Below the pieces are notes generated by a model, which had not been told where the DNA came from, did not search any database, and saw only the letters and a list, made by a program, of their open reading frames with translations. Shown here piece by piece: positions 29,920 to 40,211 of a stretch of DNA of 64,000 nt. Position numbers and translations under genes: made by a program. The stretch lies in assembly GCF_001506075.1 (NCBI RefSeq), contig NZ_KQ947475.1, positions 310,001 to 374,000 on the forward strand. The letters run 5' to 3'. The DNA comes from Vibrio sp. MEBiC08052. GTDB lineage: Bacteria; Pseudomonadota; Gammaproteobacteria; Enterobacterales; Vibrionaceae. The stretch's first letter is position 1. Each line of letters begins with the position of its first letter.

Positions 29920-31638
29920 ATGAAACAATATTTTACGCTTTTTGGTTTACTGTTTGGACTGTGTTTCTCTGCGATGTCTGCAGAGCGTCAGATCTCCCTG
30001 TCCATTGATGGGCTGGACGGTGATTTGTATGACAATGTCGAAGCGTATCTGTCGTCCGTTTCTCCCAATGACTACGCCCCGAGTTTACGTTTTCAGGCCC
30101 GTCTCGAAGATCATATATCACAGGCCTTACAGGCGCTTGGCTACTACCATCCAGCCATTCGTTTTACATTCAGTCAAGCTGACGCTGAAATCACTGTCCA
30201 TGTGGATCCCGGCCCGCCGACACGGATCGATTCTGTCGATATTCAGCTCTTGGGGGAAGCCCGTCAAGATGAGTATTTTCAGCGCGTCGTGCAATCAAGT
30301 CGGCTGAAGCAAGGTGAAATTCTCAATCATGCTGATTATGAACAACTGAAATCCAGGCTACAAAGTCTGGCGTTGGAGCGCGGCTATTTTAACGCGAAGT
30401 TTGCCAAGAATCGTCTGGAAATCCTGGAAGATGACAATCTGGCCCGGGTGGTATTGCATTTTGATAGTGGGCTTCGCTATCGTTTCGGCAGGACCATTAT
30501 GGTGGGGAGCCAGATTGAATCGGAGCGGGTCGCTTCGTTACAGCCTTATCGGCCCGGTGATCCATATCTGGTGTCTAAAGTCGGTGAGTTTAATCAGCGT
30601 CTCGCGAGTACCGATTGGTTTTCTTCGGTTTTGGTCGAACCGGATTTGAGTCAGCTGGATACACAGCAATATTTACCGATGCATGTGACCTTGACGCCTG
30701 CCAGTCAAAATCAGATTGAAACGGGTGTCGGTTATTCGACGGACGTCGGACCGACAGTGTTACTGAAGTGGAATAAGCCTTGGATCAACAATGAGGGGCA
30801 TAGTTTCAGCAGTAGTTTCTCACTGTCAAATCCGGAACAACTTGTGACTGCGAGTTATAAAATTCCGTTGGAAGATGTGTTGAATCAGTATTACGAACTG
30901 CAATACGGCCTGAAACGGGTCGATAAGCTGGATACGAAAAGTATTGAATCTAACCTCTCGGTTGAACGGCATTGGCGGTTGTCGAATGGTTGGCACCGGA
31001 CGTTATTTACACGTTATCTTGTTGAGAACTATCAGTTGGGGACGCTGGATGACGTTGGGCAATTTGTTCTACCGGGGATTACATTCTCTCGGACCCGGAT
31101 TCGAGGTAAGCGCTTGCTCACTTGGGGGGATAAAGAAACACTGACATTAGAATACGGCAATCAGAATTTGCACTCAGAAACCGATATTTTGAGAATTCAA
31201 GCGGGGACGTCGTGGATTCGGACCTATGAAGAACACCACCGCGGATTATTCCGTTTGGGAGGCGGGGCCAATTTGGTGGATGATTTCAGTCAGGTTTCTC
31301 CATCGCTGAGATTTTTTGCCGGGGGTGATAACAGCATTCGCGGTTATTCGTATGAGTCGATCTCGCCGCGAGATGCCAAAGGTGCGCTGAGCGGGGCCAA
31401 ATATCTTGCGACGGCATCACTGGAGTATCAATACAATCTCTACGGTAACTGGTGGGCTGCACTGTTTTACGATTATGGTGATGCGTTCAATTCGACTCCA
31501 AACTGGAAAAGAGGAACCGGCGTCGGCGTGCGGTGGGTTTCTCCGATAGGTCCGGTTCGTCTGGACTTCGCCTGGGGACTGGATGCAACCCCGGGAGATG
31601 AATTTCATATTCACTTCACATTGGGGCCGGACTTATGA
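29920..31638 (+). CDS. tamA: Translocation and assembly module subunit TamA
   Basis: A 572-residue Omp85-family outer-membrane protein. Signal peptide MKQYFTLFGLLFGLCFSAMS, then AERQISLSI, leads to three POTRA domains (about 25-265) and a 16-stranded barrel (266-572). The conserved barrel lid segment FFAGGDNSIRGYSYESISPR contains the RGY motif near residue 475. It partners TamB in envelope protein assembly and lipid transport. The stop overlaps the tamB ATG by four bases. No Shine-Dalgarno sequence precedes the ATG; an in-frame TTG 12 codons earlier is inside the promoter. Confidence 0.95.
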   Translation: MKQYFTLFGLLFGLCFSAMSAERQISLSIDGLDGDLYDNVEAYLSSVSPNDYAPSLRFQARLEDHISQALQALGYYHPAIRFTFSQADAEITVHVDPGPPTRIDSVDIQLLGEARQDEYFQRVVQSSRLKQGEILNHADYEQLKSRLQSLALERGYFNAKFAKNRLEILEDDNLARVVLHFDSGLRYRFGRTIMVGSQIESERVASLQPYRPGDPYLVSKVGEFNQRLASTDWFSSVLVEPDLSQLDTQQYLPMHVTLTPASQNQIETGVGYSTDVGPTVLLKWNKPWINNEGHSFSSSFSLSNPEQLVTASYKIPLEDVLNQYYELQYGLKRVDKLDTKSIESNLSVERHWRLSNGWHRTLFTRYLVENYQLGTLDDVGQFVLPGITFSRTRIRGKRLLTWGDKETLTLEYGNQNLHSETDILRIQAGTSWIRTYEEHHRGLFRLGGGANLVDDFSQVSPSLRFFAGGDNSIRGYSYESISPRDAKGALSGAKYLATASLEYQYNLYGNWWAALFYDYGDAFNSTPNWKRGTGVGVRWVSPIGPVRLDFAWGLDATPGDEFHIHFTLGPDL

Positions 31639-34600
31639 TTCGGTTTGCGTTGCGTACCAGTCAATGGGTGATTATTGCTATCACGTTGCTGCTTGCGGTC
31701 CTGATTACGTTGACGGGGTTCCTACTTTACACCCCGGCAGGGTTACATCTGGCAGTCATGGGGGCTGAGCGGTTTGTTCCCGGTTTGCAGATTCACCGGG
31801 CGGAAGGGATTTTAGCCGGGAAACTGGATTTGTATGATGTGGCATACCAAGATTCACAGACGCAATTGAAGCTGCAACTGGAACATGTCGGATTGTCGGT
31901 ACGCAGCCGCTGCCTGTTTCAGCCTGCATTGTGTCTTGATTCCTTGACGTTGCGCCATGTGCAGATTTCCGGACCGGAAACAGACCCGTCTTCTGAGCCG
32001 GATAAAAATGCTTCGTTACCCAAGCAATTGATCAGTCTGCCGATTCCACTTTCTGTCACGCATTTTTCTCTTGAAGATGTTACGTTGGCCTTACCGCAAG
32101 TACGGCTTCAGTGGCAGACGTTAAGCGGTGGATTATCGTGGTATCGAAGTCGTCTGAAGCTGGATAAAGTGGCATTACAACAGACGAAGATCGATATTGA
32201 ATCGTCACCGGAAACACAACAACAGACGACAACTGCGTCGCCGGATAGTTTTTCATATCCGGCGATAACCCTGCCGGAAATATGGATTCCTATCGATATC
32301 CGTCTGAATCAGTTCCGGCTGACGGACATGCATATTCACAGTGAAAGCGACCGTCAGATCCAAACGCTCCGGTTATCCGCACAGGCATACCGACACCGGA
32401 TTCGCATCGAACATTTAGAGGTGACAACGCCAGAAGTTAAAGCCGATGGTCACGGGAATATCACGTTATCCGGAGGTTATCCACTGGATATCCACCTGAA
32501 TTCAGTACTGCATTTGCCGGAAATCATGGGACAGCGTGTGACTGCCGAAGTACATGGCAGTGTGGCAAAAATGCAGCTCTCTGCTACGTTGGGAGAACGG
32601 GTCCGAGGAAGTCTTTCGGCACAACTTGAACCGCTGACAGCCGGTTTTCCTTTCGATATCACTGTGGATAATCTTGCCGGACAGTGGCCTCTTTCCGGTG
32701 ATGCGCAGTATCAGCTGGATCTTGGACCTGTCAGTCTTGAAGGTCAACTCAATCAATATCAGCTTGCCTTAAAGGGGGCGGTTCACGGGAAAGCGCTCCC
32801 CGCGACTCAGGTTGATATTTCCGGTCAGGGGACTCTCACTCAGCTCGAGCTTTCAGCATTACAAATTCATACACTCAATGGGGTGATTACGGGGCAAAGT
32901 CAGTTTGAGTGGCAAAAAGCGTTCACGGTCAGTTCGCAGTTATCATTCCGGCAGATAGAACCCCAGGCTCAGTGGCCCGAGGTGTCGGGAAAATTGGATG
33001 GGCAGCTTGATCTTAAGGCTTCTGTGTCCAGTCAGAAATGGCAACTCGATGTGACCCGACTTGAACTGAACGGGCAGTTGCAACAATACCCACTGCATGT
33101 GTCAGGGCCATTGACCGTCTCCGGTGAGACAGAGGGGAATCAGATCCAAGCCATGACCCCGGCACTGGTCCTCTCTCATGGTAAAAATCAGCTTCGGGTC
33201 GAGGGGACTTTAGACCAAAACTGGGATATGAACGTCCATATCTCTGTCCCTGATTTAGCGAAAAGTCTCTCGGACGGAAAAGGCAGTATTCAAGGCGATA
33301 TCCGTTTACGGGGAAATTTCCGTCATCCTGAAGCGGAGGTCGCTCTGACCGGAACACAGCTTCAGTGGCAAGATCAAATCCAAGCCAATCAGATTTCTCT
33401 GCATGGCAAGATCAGTGATTTGATGCAGGGACGGGGTGATGTTGTGTTGAACCTAAAGCAGGGACGTTATCAGCAATATATTCTGAAAACCGTCATGTTA
33501 AGCGGGCGCGGGGATTTATCACAACATGTGTTCGGTCTGGATGCCGACACCTCGGAAGGTCGGGTGCAGCTTGAAGTTTCCGGATCGACTGATCGTGAGT
33601 TTCATCGCTGGCAAGGAATACTGGCACGTGCCACGCTATCGCGGGAAGAACACCAACTGACGCTACAGTCACCGGTCCGAATCGATTTACTTCCCCCGAC
33701 GCAACAATTGAGTATTCAGGCGCATTGTTGGCAGGAGCAATCTTCCTCATTGTGTCTCGACCACGATATCACGATCAGCCCGTCATCCGGACAACTGGAT
33801 TTATCTCTGCATCAACTTGATCTGGCGCGTCTGGTCTCTCTGTTACCGGAAAAAACAACACTGAAAGGACGCGTCGATGCCAAGGCATTTCTGATGTGGC
33901 AACAAGAGAAAGATCAACAACTGCCCCCGAAAGCACAATTAACGGTGCTCGTTGAACAAGGCCAGTTACAGCAGCAAATCACGATGAAATCATTGGTCGT
34001 CGCGTGGCAGAAGATGAAATTTCAAATGGATCTCAAAGACAATCATCTTGCGGCCAGCGGTCAGATCGATCTTGCAGAACATGGTGCGCTTGACTTGGCG
34101 GTGAAGATTCCAGATATCAGGCAGCAACACAGAGAGGTGATGGCAAACATTGATATTCATCGATTGGATCTGAGTCTGATGCAATCTCTTCTGGGCGATT
34201 ACAGTGAGTTTCATTCTATCGCTGACGGCCATCTGAAAGTTCATGGTGATTTATTACATCCGCAGGTCACAGGAACACTGGCTGTCAGCCAAATCCAATT
34301 GCAGGGGCAAGTCACACCGGTCGATATTCGTCAGGGGAATATTGATATTCAGTTTAAGGGGTATCAGGCACAGCTTGCCGCATTGGTGCAGACACCTGAA
34401 GGGGATTTACATCTTCAGGGCGATGCCGACTGGACGAGACTGGATGACTGGGCGGTTCATTCCCGATTATATGCTGACGGAGTCGATATTGATTTCCCCC
34501 CTTATGTGAAGCTCAAGGCTATCCCGGATATGACGCTGACACTGACCCCGAAAGTCGCGAGAGTTGAAGGATCGGTTGAGTTACCCGAAGGGAAGATTAC

Positions 34601-35405
34601 CGTGGATAAACTGCCCGATAGTGCGGTTCGGGTATCTCCCGATCAGGTGATTATTCAAGACGCTCAACCGATCAAACAGGCACAATCGCTACCGTTTACT
34701 TTGGAAAGTAAAGTGACCGTGAAGATTGGCTCAGGCGTTCGGCTGTCAGCCTTCGGGCTGGATGGTAAGCTGCAAGGCGAACTGACGATTTCACAGCGAG
34801 ACAACACGCCATTTATGACCGGAGAAGTCAATATTCTGAACGGGACGTATCGTTCGCTGGGACAAGATCTGGTCATTCAACAAGGAAAAGTCATTCTGAA
34901 TGGGCCGATCAGCCAGCCTTATGTGTCGATTACCGCAATTCGTAACCCGAATAATATTGCCGATAATGTCACCGCCGGGATCAAAGTTAACGGACCGGCA
35001 GACAATCCGTCCGTGTCGGTTTTTTCAGAGCCGGCCATGGCACAGGCGAATGCGCTCTCTTATTTAATTCGCGGACAAAACCTCGATGCGGAGTCGAATA
35101 ATGGCGCATTGACAACGAGCCTGATTGGTTTGAGCCTCGCCCAGAGCGGAAAACTGGTCGGAGAGATCGGTCAGGCGTTCGGTGTACAGGATCTACAGTT
35201 AGACACATCCGGCTCGGGAGAAAAGTCGCAGGTCACGGTCAGTGGCTATATTTTACCGGGATTGCAAGTGAAATATGGGGTTGGTATTTTTAACTCCGTC
35301 GGTGAGTTTACGGTGCGCTATCGCCTGATGAGTGATTTGTATATTGAAGCGATCTCCGGGTTGACGAGTACCATGAACGTCTTGTATCAGTTCGAGTTTG
35401 ACTAA
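31635..35405 (+). CDS. tamB: Translocation and assembly module subunit TamB
   Basis: A 1256-residue AsmA-like protein (E. coli TamB 1259). One N-terminal helix (about 12-36, VIIAITLLLAVLITLTGFLL) anchors it in the inner membrane; the rest is a long beta-rich groove spanning the periplasm, ending in the TamB (DUF490) domain (about 900-1256), with GGTYRSLG-type and VKVNGPADNPSVSVFSEP segments. It works with TamA and is implicated in phospholipid transport along with YhdP and YdbH. Translationally coupled to tamA by ATGA overlap. Confidence 0.95.
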   Translation: MIRFALRTSQWVIIAITLLLAVLITLTGFLLYTPAGLHLAVMGAERFVPGLQIHRAEGILAGKLDLYDVAYQDSQTQLKLQLEHVGLSVRSRCLFQPALCLDSLTLRHVQISGPETDPSSEPDKNASLPKQLISLPIPLSVTHFSLEDVTLALPQVRLQWQTLSGGLSWYRSRLKLDKVALQQTKIDIESSPETQQQTTTASPDSFSYPAITLPEIWIPIDIRLNQFRLTDMHIHSESDRQIQTLRLSAQAYRHRIRIEHLEVTTPEVKADGHGNITLSGGYPLDIHLNSVLHLPEIMGQRVTAEVHGSVAKMQLSATLGERVRGSLSAQLEPLTAGFPFDITVDNLAGQWPLSGDAQYQLDLGPVSLEGQLNQYQLALKGAVHGKALPATQVDISGQGTLTQLELSALQIHTLNGVITGQSQFEWQKAFTVSSQLSFRQIEPQAQWPEVSGKLDGQLDLKASVSSQKWQLDVTRLELNGQLQQYPLHVSGPLTVSGETEGNQIQAMTPALVLSHGKNQLRVEGTLDQNWDMNVHISVPDLAKSLSDGKGSIQGDIRLRGNFRHPEAEVALTGTQLQWQDQIQANQISLHGKISDLMQGRGDVVLNLKQGRYQQYILKTVMLSGRGDLSQHVFGLDADTSEGRVQLEVSGSTDREFHRWQGILARATLSREEHQLTLQSPVRIDLLPPTQQLSIQAHCWQEQSSSLCLDHDITISPSSGQLDLSLHQLDLARLVSLLPEKTTLKGRVDAKAFLMWQQEKDQQLPPKAQLTVLVEQGQLQQQITMKSLVVAWQKMKFQMDLKDNHLAASGQIDLAEHGALDLAVKIPDIRQQHREVMANIDIHRLDLSLMQSLLGDYSEFHSIADGHLKVHGDLLHPQVTGTLAVSQIQLQGQVTPVDIRQGNIDIQFKGYQAQLAALVQTPEGDLHLQGDADWTRLDDWAVHSRLYADGVDIDFPPYVKLKAIPDMTLTLTPKVARVEGSVELPEGKITVDKLPDSAVRVSPDQVIIQDAQPIKQAQSLPFTLESKVTVKIGSGVRLSAFGLDGKLQGELTISQRDNTPFMTGEVNILNGTYRSLGQDLVIQQGKVILNGPISQPYVSITAIRNPNNIADNVTAGIKVNGPADNPSVSVFSEPAMAQANALSYLIRGQNLDAESNNGALTTSLIGLSLAQSGKLVGEIGQAFGVQDLQLDTSGSGEKSQVTVSGYILPGLQVKYGVGIFNSVGEFTVRYRLMSDLYIEAISGLTSTMNVLYQFEFD

Positions 35406-35565
35406 GGGCGGAGTGATGGCGTGAGGTTATCCTTCAGCCTCGATAGTGAAAGATTGCAATGTCGTATGATTTCTATCGCAAGAACGTCTATGGTTAGAGA
35501 TGTCGCGGTGAAAGCATGAGGTCTGACGCTGATACACGTGATGAGAGAATAAACAAGGAGTGTTT

Positions 35566-35916
35566 ATGCAGCAGCATTTAGTGTTTGTCTACGGTACGTT
35601 GCGTAATGGCGAAGATAATCACTGGTATCTGGGCGAAAGCCCGATGTTGGGATATTACGAAACGCCACCGGAATTCACCCTGTATGATCTCGGACCTTAT
35701 CCGGGATTAATTGAAGGACATCAGTCGGTGATGGGAGAAATCTATGTCGTCGATGATGAGACGTTATCCCGTTTGGATGAATTAGAAGATGTGCCGGTTG
35801 AATACCGCCGGGAGCGTATTGAAACGCCTTTTGGCATGGCTTGGATCTATTTCTACCAGGATGTTTCCAAGTTAACTCAGACAATTGCTTCCGGAGATTG
35901 GTGTCAGCGGATCTGA
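35566..35916 (+). CDS. ytfP: Gamma-glutamylcyclotransferase-like protein YtfP
   Basis: A 116-residue YtfP/GGCT-fold protein, starting MQQHLVFVYGTLRNGEDNHW. The YGTLRNG substrate-loop motif and the acidic LDELEDVPVEYRRERI segment, holding the family's conserved Glu, are present. The biochemical substrate is not established in most bacteria. ATG at 35566 follows AAGGAG by five bases; the GTG two codons earlier overlaps that site. It follows tamB, the same order as in E. coli. Confidence 0.9.
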   Translation: MQQHLVFVYGTLRNGEDNHWYLGESPMLGYYETPPEFTLYDLGPYPGLIEGHQSVMGEIYVVDDETLSRLDELEDVPVEYRRERIETPFGMAWIYFYQDVSKLTQTIASGDWCQRI

Positions 35917-35970
35917 TGTTGTCTTTCTGTTTCAGTGACCCCTGTCGGTGCACACCCATAACCGCCACAT

Positions 35971-35997
35971 AAAAAGGAGAGATTAATATCTCTCCTT
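35971..35997 (-). terminator. ppa terminator
   Basis: On the minus strand, a 10-base stem AAGGAGAGAT/ATCTCTCCTT (35988-35997 with 35974-35983) with a 4-base loop is followed by five T residues (A run at 35971-35975). It lies 21 bases after ppa and may also act for convergent ytfP. Confidence 0.85.
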
Positions 35998-36018
35998 ATG
36001 TTTCAGCCAAAAGACCGA

Positions 36019-36549
36019 TTATTTGTTTTGCGCACGCTCATAAGAGGATTGGATCTCTGCGCGAGCTGATGCTGCATCTTCCCAGCCATCAACTTTCACC
36101 CATTTTCCTGACTCAAGCTCTTTGTAGCGCTCGAAGAAATGTTTGATTTGTGCTTTCAGCAGCTCAGGCAGATCGTTGACATCCTGAATATGGTCATATT
36201 CTTTGGTCAGTTTTGAGTGAGGTACGGCAACAACTTTTGCATCTTCACCTGATTCATCGGTCATTTTCAGCACACCGACAGGGCGGCAGCGAATCACAGC
36301 ACCGGGAACCAGTGGATAAGGTGTCGGAACCAGTACGTCAACCGGGTCACCATCTAAAGAGAGCGTATTGTTTACATAACCGTAGTTACATGGGTAGAAC
36401 ATTGGTGTAGACATGAAGCGGTCTACAAATACAGCACCAGACTCTTTGTCTACTTCATATTTGATTGGATCAGCATTCGCCGGGATTTCAATGACGACAT
36501 AGATATCATCAGGCAGAGACTTACCTGCTGGTATGTTATTCAAACTCAT
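36019..36549 (-). CDS. ppa: Inorganic pyrophosphatase (family I)
   Basis: A 176-residue family I pyrophosphatase that hydrolyses PPi to phosphate, drawing biosynthetic reactions forward. It starts [20 protein letters not shown]. The metal-binding signature DGDPVDVLV and nearby [20 protein letters not shown] lie at about 50-75, and EDAKVVAVP with Asp and Lys follow. Length matches E. coli (176). AAGGAAT upstream is the ribosome-binding site. Confidence 0.97.
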   Translation of the reverse strand: MSLNNIPAGKSLPDDIYVVIEIPANADPIKYEVDKESGAVFVDRFMSTPMFYPCNYGYVNNTLSLDGDPVDVLVPTPYPLVPGAVIRCRPVGVLKMTDESGEDAKVVAVPHSKLTKEYDHIQDVNDLPELLKAQIKHFFERYKELESGKWVKVDGWEDAASARAEIQSSYERAQNK

Positions 36550-36652
36550 GAATGTATTCCTTACTGTTTAGCGGACGTTTTGAAGCGCCTATTATTATTC
36601 ACTTCACCGTTGAACGCAAAAAGTGTTGATCACTGAACGTGACGGGATAAGA

Positions 36653-36674
36653 AAAAGCGCCCGGAGGCGCTTTA
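36653..36674 (-). terminator. fbp terminator
   Basis: On the minus strand, AAAGCGCC (36674-36667) pairs with GGCGCTTT (36662-36655), loop TCCG, ending in five T residues. It lies 12 bases after the fbp stop and is a strong rho-independent terminator. Confidence 0.92.
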
Positions 36675-36685
36675 TACAGAGAGGC

Positions 36686-37699
36686 TTAATTGTCTTGATG
36701 GGCTTCCAGAAATTCCTGAAGCTTGGTCACCATGTTTTTTGAACCGACAAAAAATGGCACCCGTTGGTGTAGCTCTTGCGGATCAAGGTCAAGAATCCGG
36801 TTCATACCATCAGTGGCGATACCACCGGCTTGCTCCATCAAAAATGCCATAGGATTACACTCGTAGAGCAGACGGAGTTTACCCTGTGGGTGACTGAGTG
36901 TACTTGGGTACAGATAGATCCCGCCTTTAAGCAAGTTACGGTGAAAATCAGCCACCAGTGAACCGATATAACGTGAGGTATAAGGACGATTATCTTCCGG
37001 CACGTTTTCCTGACAGTGTTTAATGTATTTTTTCACCCCGGTCGGGAAACGAATGTAGTTGCCTTCGTTAATCGAATAGATGCGGCCGTCTTCCGGGATC
37101 ATCATATTCTCATGGGAGAGACAGAATGTGCCCAACGACGGATCGTAAGTAAAGCCGTTGACGCCATTGCCTGTGGTGTACACCAACATGGTAGAAGAGC
37201 CGTAAATGACGTATCCGGCTGCGACCTGTTTATTGCCCGGTTGCAGAAAATCTTCAGCTGTCGGTGTGGTACCAATCGGGGAGACGCGACGGTAAATTGA
37301 AAAAATCGTTCCGACCGACACATTCACGTCAATATTGGTTGAGCCGTCAAGCGGATCCATCAACACGACATACTTGGCATTCTTATTCAATTCTTTATTG
37401 AATATGATAGCCTCATCTTCTTCTTCACTCGCGACACCGCAGACTTGGTCTCGGGCCTCAAGCGCTGCTTTAAACTTCTCATTGGCGTAGACATCGAGTT
37501 TCTGCTGATCTTCGCCCTGAATGTTCTCTGTACCGACAGCTCCGGTAATATCGACGAGCCCCGCTTTATTGATTTCACGGTTTACGATTTTTGCTGCCAA
37601 ACGTATCGAAGCAAGAAGGGAAGAGAGCTCTCCGCTTGCATGAGGAAAATCGGTTTGTTTTTCAACAATGAATTCTCCTAAGGTTCTCATCTCTGACAT
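36686..37699 (-). CDS. fbp: Fructose-1,6-bisphosphatase class 1
   Basis: A 337-residue class I FBPase (E. coli 332), the gluconeogenic enzyme that hydrolyses fructose 1,6-bisphosphate. It starts [20 protein letters not shown]. Metal and active-site motifs [30 protein letters not shown] and [20 protein letters not shown] are all present. ATG at 37699 is backed by AAGGAA upstream; the M eight codons before is rejected. Divergent from mpl, and it has its own terminator. Confidence 0.96.
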   Translation of the reverse strand: MSEMRTLGEFIVEKQTDFPHASGELSSLLASIRLAAKIVNREINKAGLVDITGAVGTENIQGEDQQKLDVYANEKFKAALEARDQVCGVASEEEDEAIIFNKELNKNAKYVVLMDPLDGSTNIDVNVSVGTIFSIYRRVSPIGTTPTAEDFLQPGNKQVAAGYVIYGSSTMLVYTTGNGVNGFTYDPSLGTFCLSHENMMIPEDGRIYSINEGNYIRFPTGVKKYIKHCQENVPEDNRPYTSRYIGSLVADFHRNLLKGGIYLYPSTLSHPQGKLRLLYECNPMAFLMEQAGGIATDGMNRILDLDPQELHQRVPFFVGSKNMVTKLQEFLEAHQDN

Positions 37700-38003
37700 G
37701 TTATTTCCTTGAAAAGCAATCATGAATACTTGCCATTAGTCTGAAAGACAGCAAATTGGCATTATGCAAATGGGCGATAGATGCCCTTTAAATAAGATTC
37801 TATGATCCAGATCTTATTTAAGGTAATAAAGTAACTGACTCAGATCTCATTTTTCATACAAGATACCGACAATCGTGAATCCTGCCAGACTGAGGGTAAA
37901 ATCTCTGTCGGATTGTCGATTTCCGGCTCGCTTTTATGGTGTGAATCATGATAATGAAGGGCAGTAAGATGAGCGAAAATCAGAGCAGAGGACTGAGGGA
38001 TTC
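37700..38003. other. fbp-mpl intergenic region with two inverted repeats
   Basis: About 300 bases between divergent fbp and mpl. There is an 11-base inverted repeat TTAAATAAGAT/ATCTTATTTAA (37788-37798 and 37811-37821, loop 12) and an 8-base one CGACAATC/GATTGTCG (37867-37874 and 37911-37918). No coding sequence is seen. The promoters of both genes must lie here, but I cannot fix them. Confidence 0.6.
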
Positions 38004-39368
38004 ATGCACATACATATACTCGGAATTTGTGGCACATTTATGGGCGGCGTCGCGACGCTGGCGCGCCAGATGGGACATCGGGTTACCGGTTCCGATGCCA
38101 ATGTTTATCCACCAATGAGCACTTTGCTGGAATCTCAAGGTATTGAAATTATAGAGGGTTTTGATGTAAATCAGCTTAATCCTTGTCCTGATTTAGTGGT
38201 GATCGGTAATGCACTGAGCCGTGGTAATCCCTGTGTTGAGTACGTCCTCAATCATCGTCTGCCCTATACGTCCGGACCGCAGTGGTTGAGTGAGTTTTTA
38301 CTGCGGGAACGATGGGTACTGGCGGTTTCCGGCACCCATGGGAAAACCACCACAGCCAGTATGCTGAGTTGGATACTGGAATACTGCGGCTATCAGCCCG
38401 GTTTTCTGGTCGGAGGTGTGCTCGGCAACTTCGGAATTTCTGCCAGACTTGGTGAAAGTGACTTTTTTGTCGTCGAAGCCGATGAATATGACAGTGCTTT
38501 TTTCGATAAGCGATCTAAGTTTGTCCACTACCATCCGAATACCCTGATCCTGAACAATCTAGAGTTCGATCATGCTGATATCTTCGACGATCTTGCAGCG
38601 ATTAAGAAACAATTTCATCACTTGGTCCGAACGGTTCCCGGCATTGGCCGTATCCTGTCACCCCAAGATGATCCCGCTTTAAATGATGTTTTAGACCAAG
38701 GATGCTGGAGCGAGCAAGAGTTTTGCGGTGAGAATGCAAACTGGAATGCAACAAAATTGTCAAAAGATGGATCATCGTTCCAAATATTGTTCAATGGTGA
38801 GATAGCTGGCACTGTGTCATGGGATTTGATCGGTGATCATAATGTACATAACGCAATCATGGCCGTAGCGGCAGCCCGACATGTTGGTGTCGTCCCAGCG
38901 ATGGCTTGTGAAGCGTTGGGTCACTTTATTAATACTAAACGCCGTCTGGAACAGCGTGGCGAAGTGCGTGGCGTGACGGTTTATGATGACTTTGCCCATC
39001 ATCCGACAGCCATTCAACAAACATTGGCGGGACTGCGTGCAAAAGTGGGCTCGCAACGGATTCTTGCGGTACTGGAACCACGCTCGGCAACGATGAAAAT
39101 GGGTGTACATAAGCAGGTGCTGGCAGATGCCTTGGCTCAGGCTGATATGGTGTTTATTTACCAGCCGCAAGAACTGACATGGCCTGTTGCTGATGTGGTC
39201 GCACAGTGTCACCAGCCGGGATACGCGGCCGATGATATTGATGCTTTAGTGCAACAAGTGGTGCAGGTTGCCAATGCCGGGGATTCGATTCTGGTGATGA
39301 GCAATGGTGGTTTCGGTGGCATTCATGACAAACTGCTGCAACAGTTGGAAAGGGGTTATCATGAGTGA
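38004..39368 (+). CDS. mpl: UDP-N-acetylmuramate:tripeptide ligase Mpl
   Basis: A 454-residue Mpl that re-attaches L-Ala-gamma-D-Glu-meso-DAP, recovered from the wall, to UDP-MurNAc, recycling peptidoglycan. Mur-ligase motifs: [20 protein letters not shown] at the N-terminus, the P-loop [20 protein letters not shown] (about 108-127), and the C-terminal domain [20 protein letters not shown]. It starts [12 protein letters not shown]. ubiX starts inside its last codons (8-base overlap). Confidence 0.96.
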   Translation: MHIHILGICGTFMGGVATLARQMGHRVTGSDANVYPPMSTLLESQGIEIIEGFDVNQLNPCPDLVVIGNALSRGNPCVEYVLNHRLPYTSGPQWLSEFLLRERWVLAVSGTHGKTTTASMLSWILEYCGYQPGFLVGGVLGNFGISARLGESDFFVVEADEYDSAFFDKRSKFVHYHPNTLILNNLEFDHADIFDDLAAIKKQFHHLVRTVPGIGRILSPQDDPALNDVLDQGCWSEQEFCGENANWNATKLSKDGSSFQILFNGEIAGTVSWDLIGDHNVHNAIMAVAAARHVGVVPAMACEALGHFINTKRRLEQRGEVRGVTVYDDFAHHPTAIQQTLAGLRAKVGSQRILAVLEPRSATMKMGVHKQVLADALAQADMVFIYQPQELTWPVADVVAQCHQPGYAADDIDALVQQVVQVANAGDSILVMSNGGFGGIHDKLLQQLERGYHE

Positions 39369-39984
39369 TATTCAGCGAGAAAAAACAATTACATTAGCTT
39401 GGACCGGTGCTTCCGGGGCGCCTTACGGATTACGCTTACTTCAGCATTTGCTGGCCGCAGATTATCAGGTGTATCTGTTGATCTCGTCAGCGGCAAGAGT
39501 GGTGCTGGCGACCGAGCACGGTTTGAAGCTTTCCGCTGCACCGGACAAAGCCCATCAGACGTTGGTGGAACATCTGCAATGCCGGAGTGAGCAGTTGGTT
39601 GTCTGTGGCAAAGAAGATTGGTTTTCTCCGGTTGCTTCGGGTTCATCAGCACCCAAGCAAATGGTGGTTTGTCCTTGTTCTGCCGGGAGTGTCGCGTCGA
39701 TTGCTTACGGCATGTCAGACAATTTGATTGAGCGCGCCGCTGATGTGGTGATCAAAGAAAAAGGACAACTGCTGCTAGTGGTACGGGAAACACCGTTTTC
39801 AACCATCCATTTAGAAAACATGTTGAAGCTGTCACAGGTTGGTGTGACCATCATGCCGGCTGCGCCCGGATTTTATCATCAGCCTCAGTCGATTGATGAT
39901 TTAGTCGATTTTATGGTCGCGCGGATTCTTGACCATCTAGGGATCGAGCAGACTGTGGTGCCGCGCTGGGGATATCAGCACTGA
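39361..39984 (+). CDS. ubiX: Flavin prenyltransferase UbiX
   Basis: A 207-residue UbiX that makes prenylated FMN, the cofactor for the UbiD decarboxylase of ubiquinone synthesis. The FMN-binding start [20 protein letters not shown] is near residue 11; the conserved [20 protein letters not shown] and [20 protein letters not shown] lie further on. The ATG at 39361 overlaps the mpl end by eight bases and begins [10 protein letters not shown]; upstream reading in the mpl region is rejected. Confidence 0.94.
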   Translation: MSDIQREKTITLAWTGASGAPYGLRLLQHLLAADYQVYLLISSAARVVLATEHGLKLSAAPDKAHQTLVEHLQCRSEQLVVCGKEDWFSPVASGSSAPKQMVVCPCSAGSVASIAYGMSDNLIERAADVVIKEKGQLLLVVRETPFSTIHLENMLKLSQVGVTIMPAAPGFYHQPQSIDDLVDFMVARILDHLGIEQTVVPRWGYQH

Positions 39985-40028
39985 ATCATCAGTAGCACAT
40001 TGATTCAATTCACAGTAAAATTGTCCGC

Positions 40029-40149
40029 ACTCATCGGGGAGCTTCAATGACAAACAACCGATTCGGTATGTTGTCATGGTGCTGAGATTGGGCGATTGCC
40101 CGGAACCCGCAACGACCTGAACCAGATAATGCTGGCGTAGGAATTGAGT
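40029..40149 (+). promoter_or_regulatory. TPP riboswitch (thi box) controlling thiBPQ
   Basis: All TPP aptamer landmarks are present: P1 ACTCA (40029-40033) with TGAGT (40145-40149); CGGGGAGC; an extended P3 arm (ATGACA..TGTCAT region); GGTGCTGAGATT; and the thi box ACCTGAACCAGATAATGCTG ending GCGTAGGAA. A small TTGAGG/CCTCAA hairpin (40164-40179) follows before the ribosome-binding site. It should repress thiBPQ when TPP is plentiful, probably at translation initiation. Confidence 0.95.
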
Positions 40150-40211
40150 TTGGTCTGCCCTTTTTGAGGCCTGCCTCAACCCTGTGCCGCTCGTATCAAG
40201 GAGAGCGAGCC

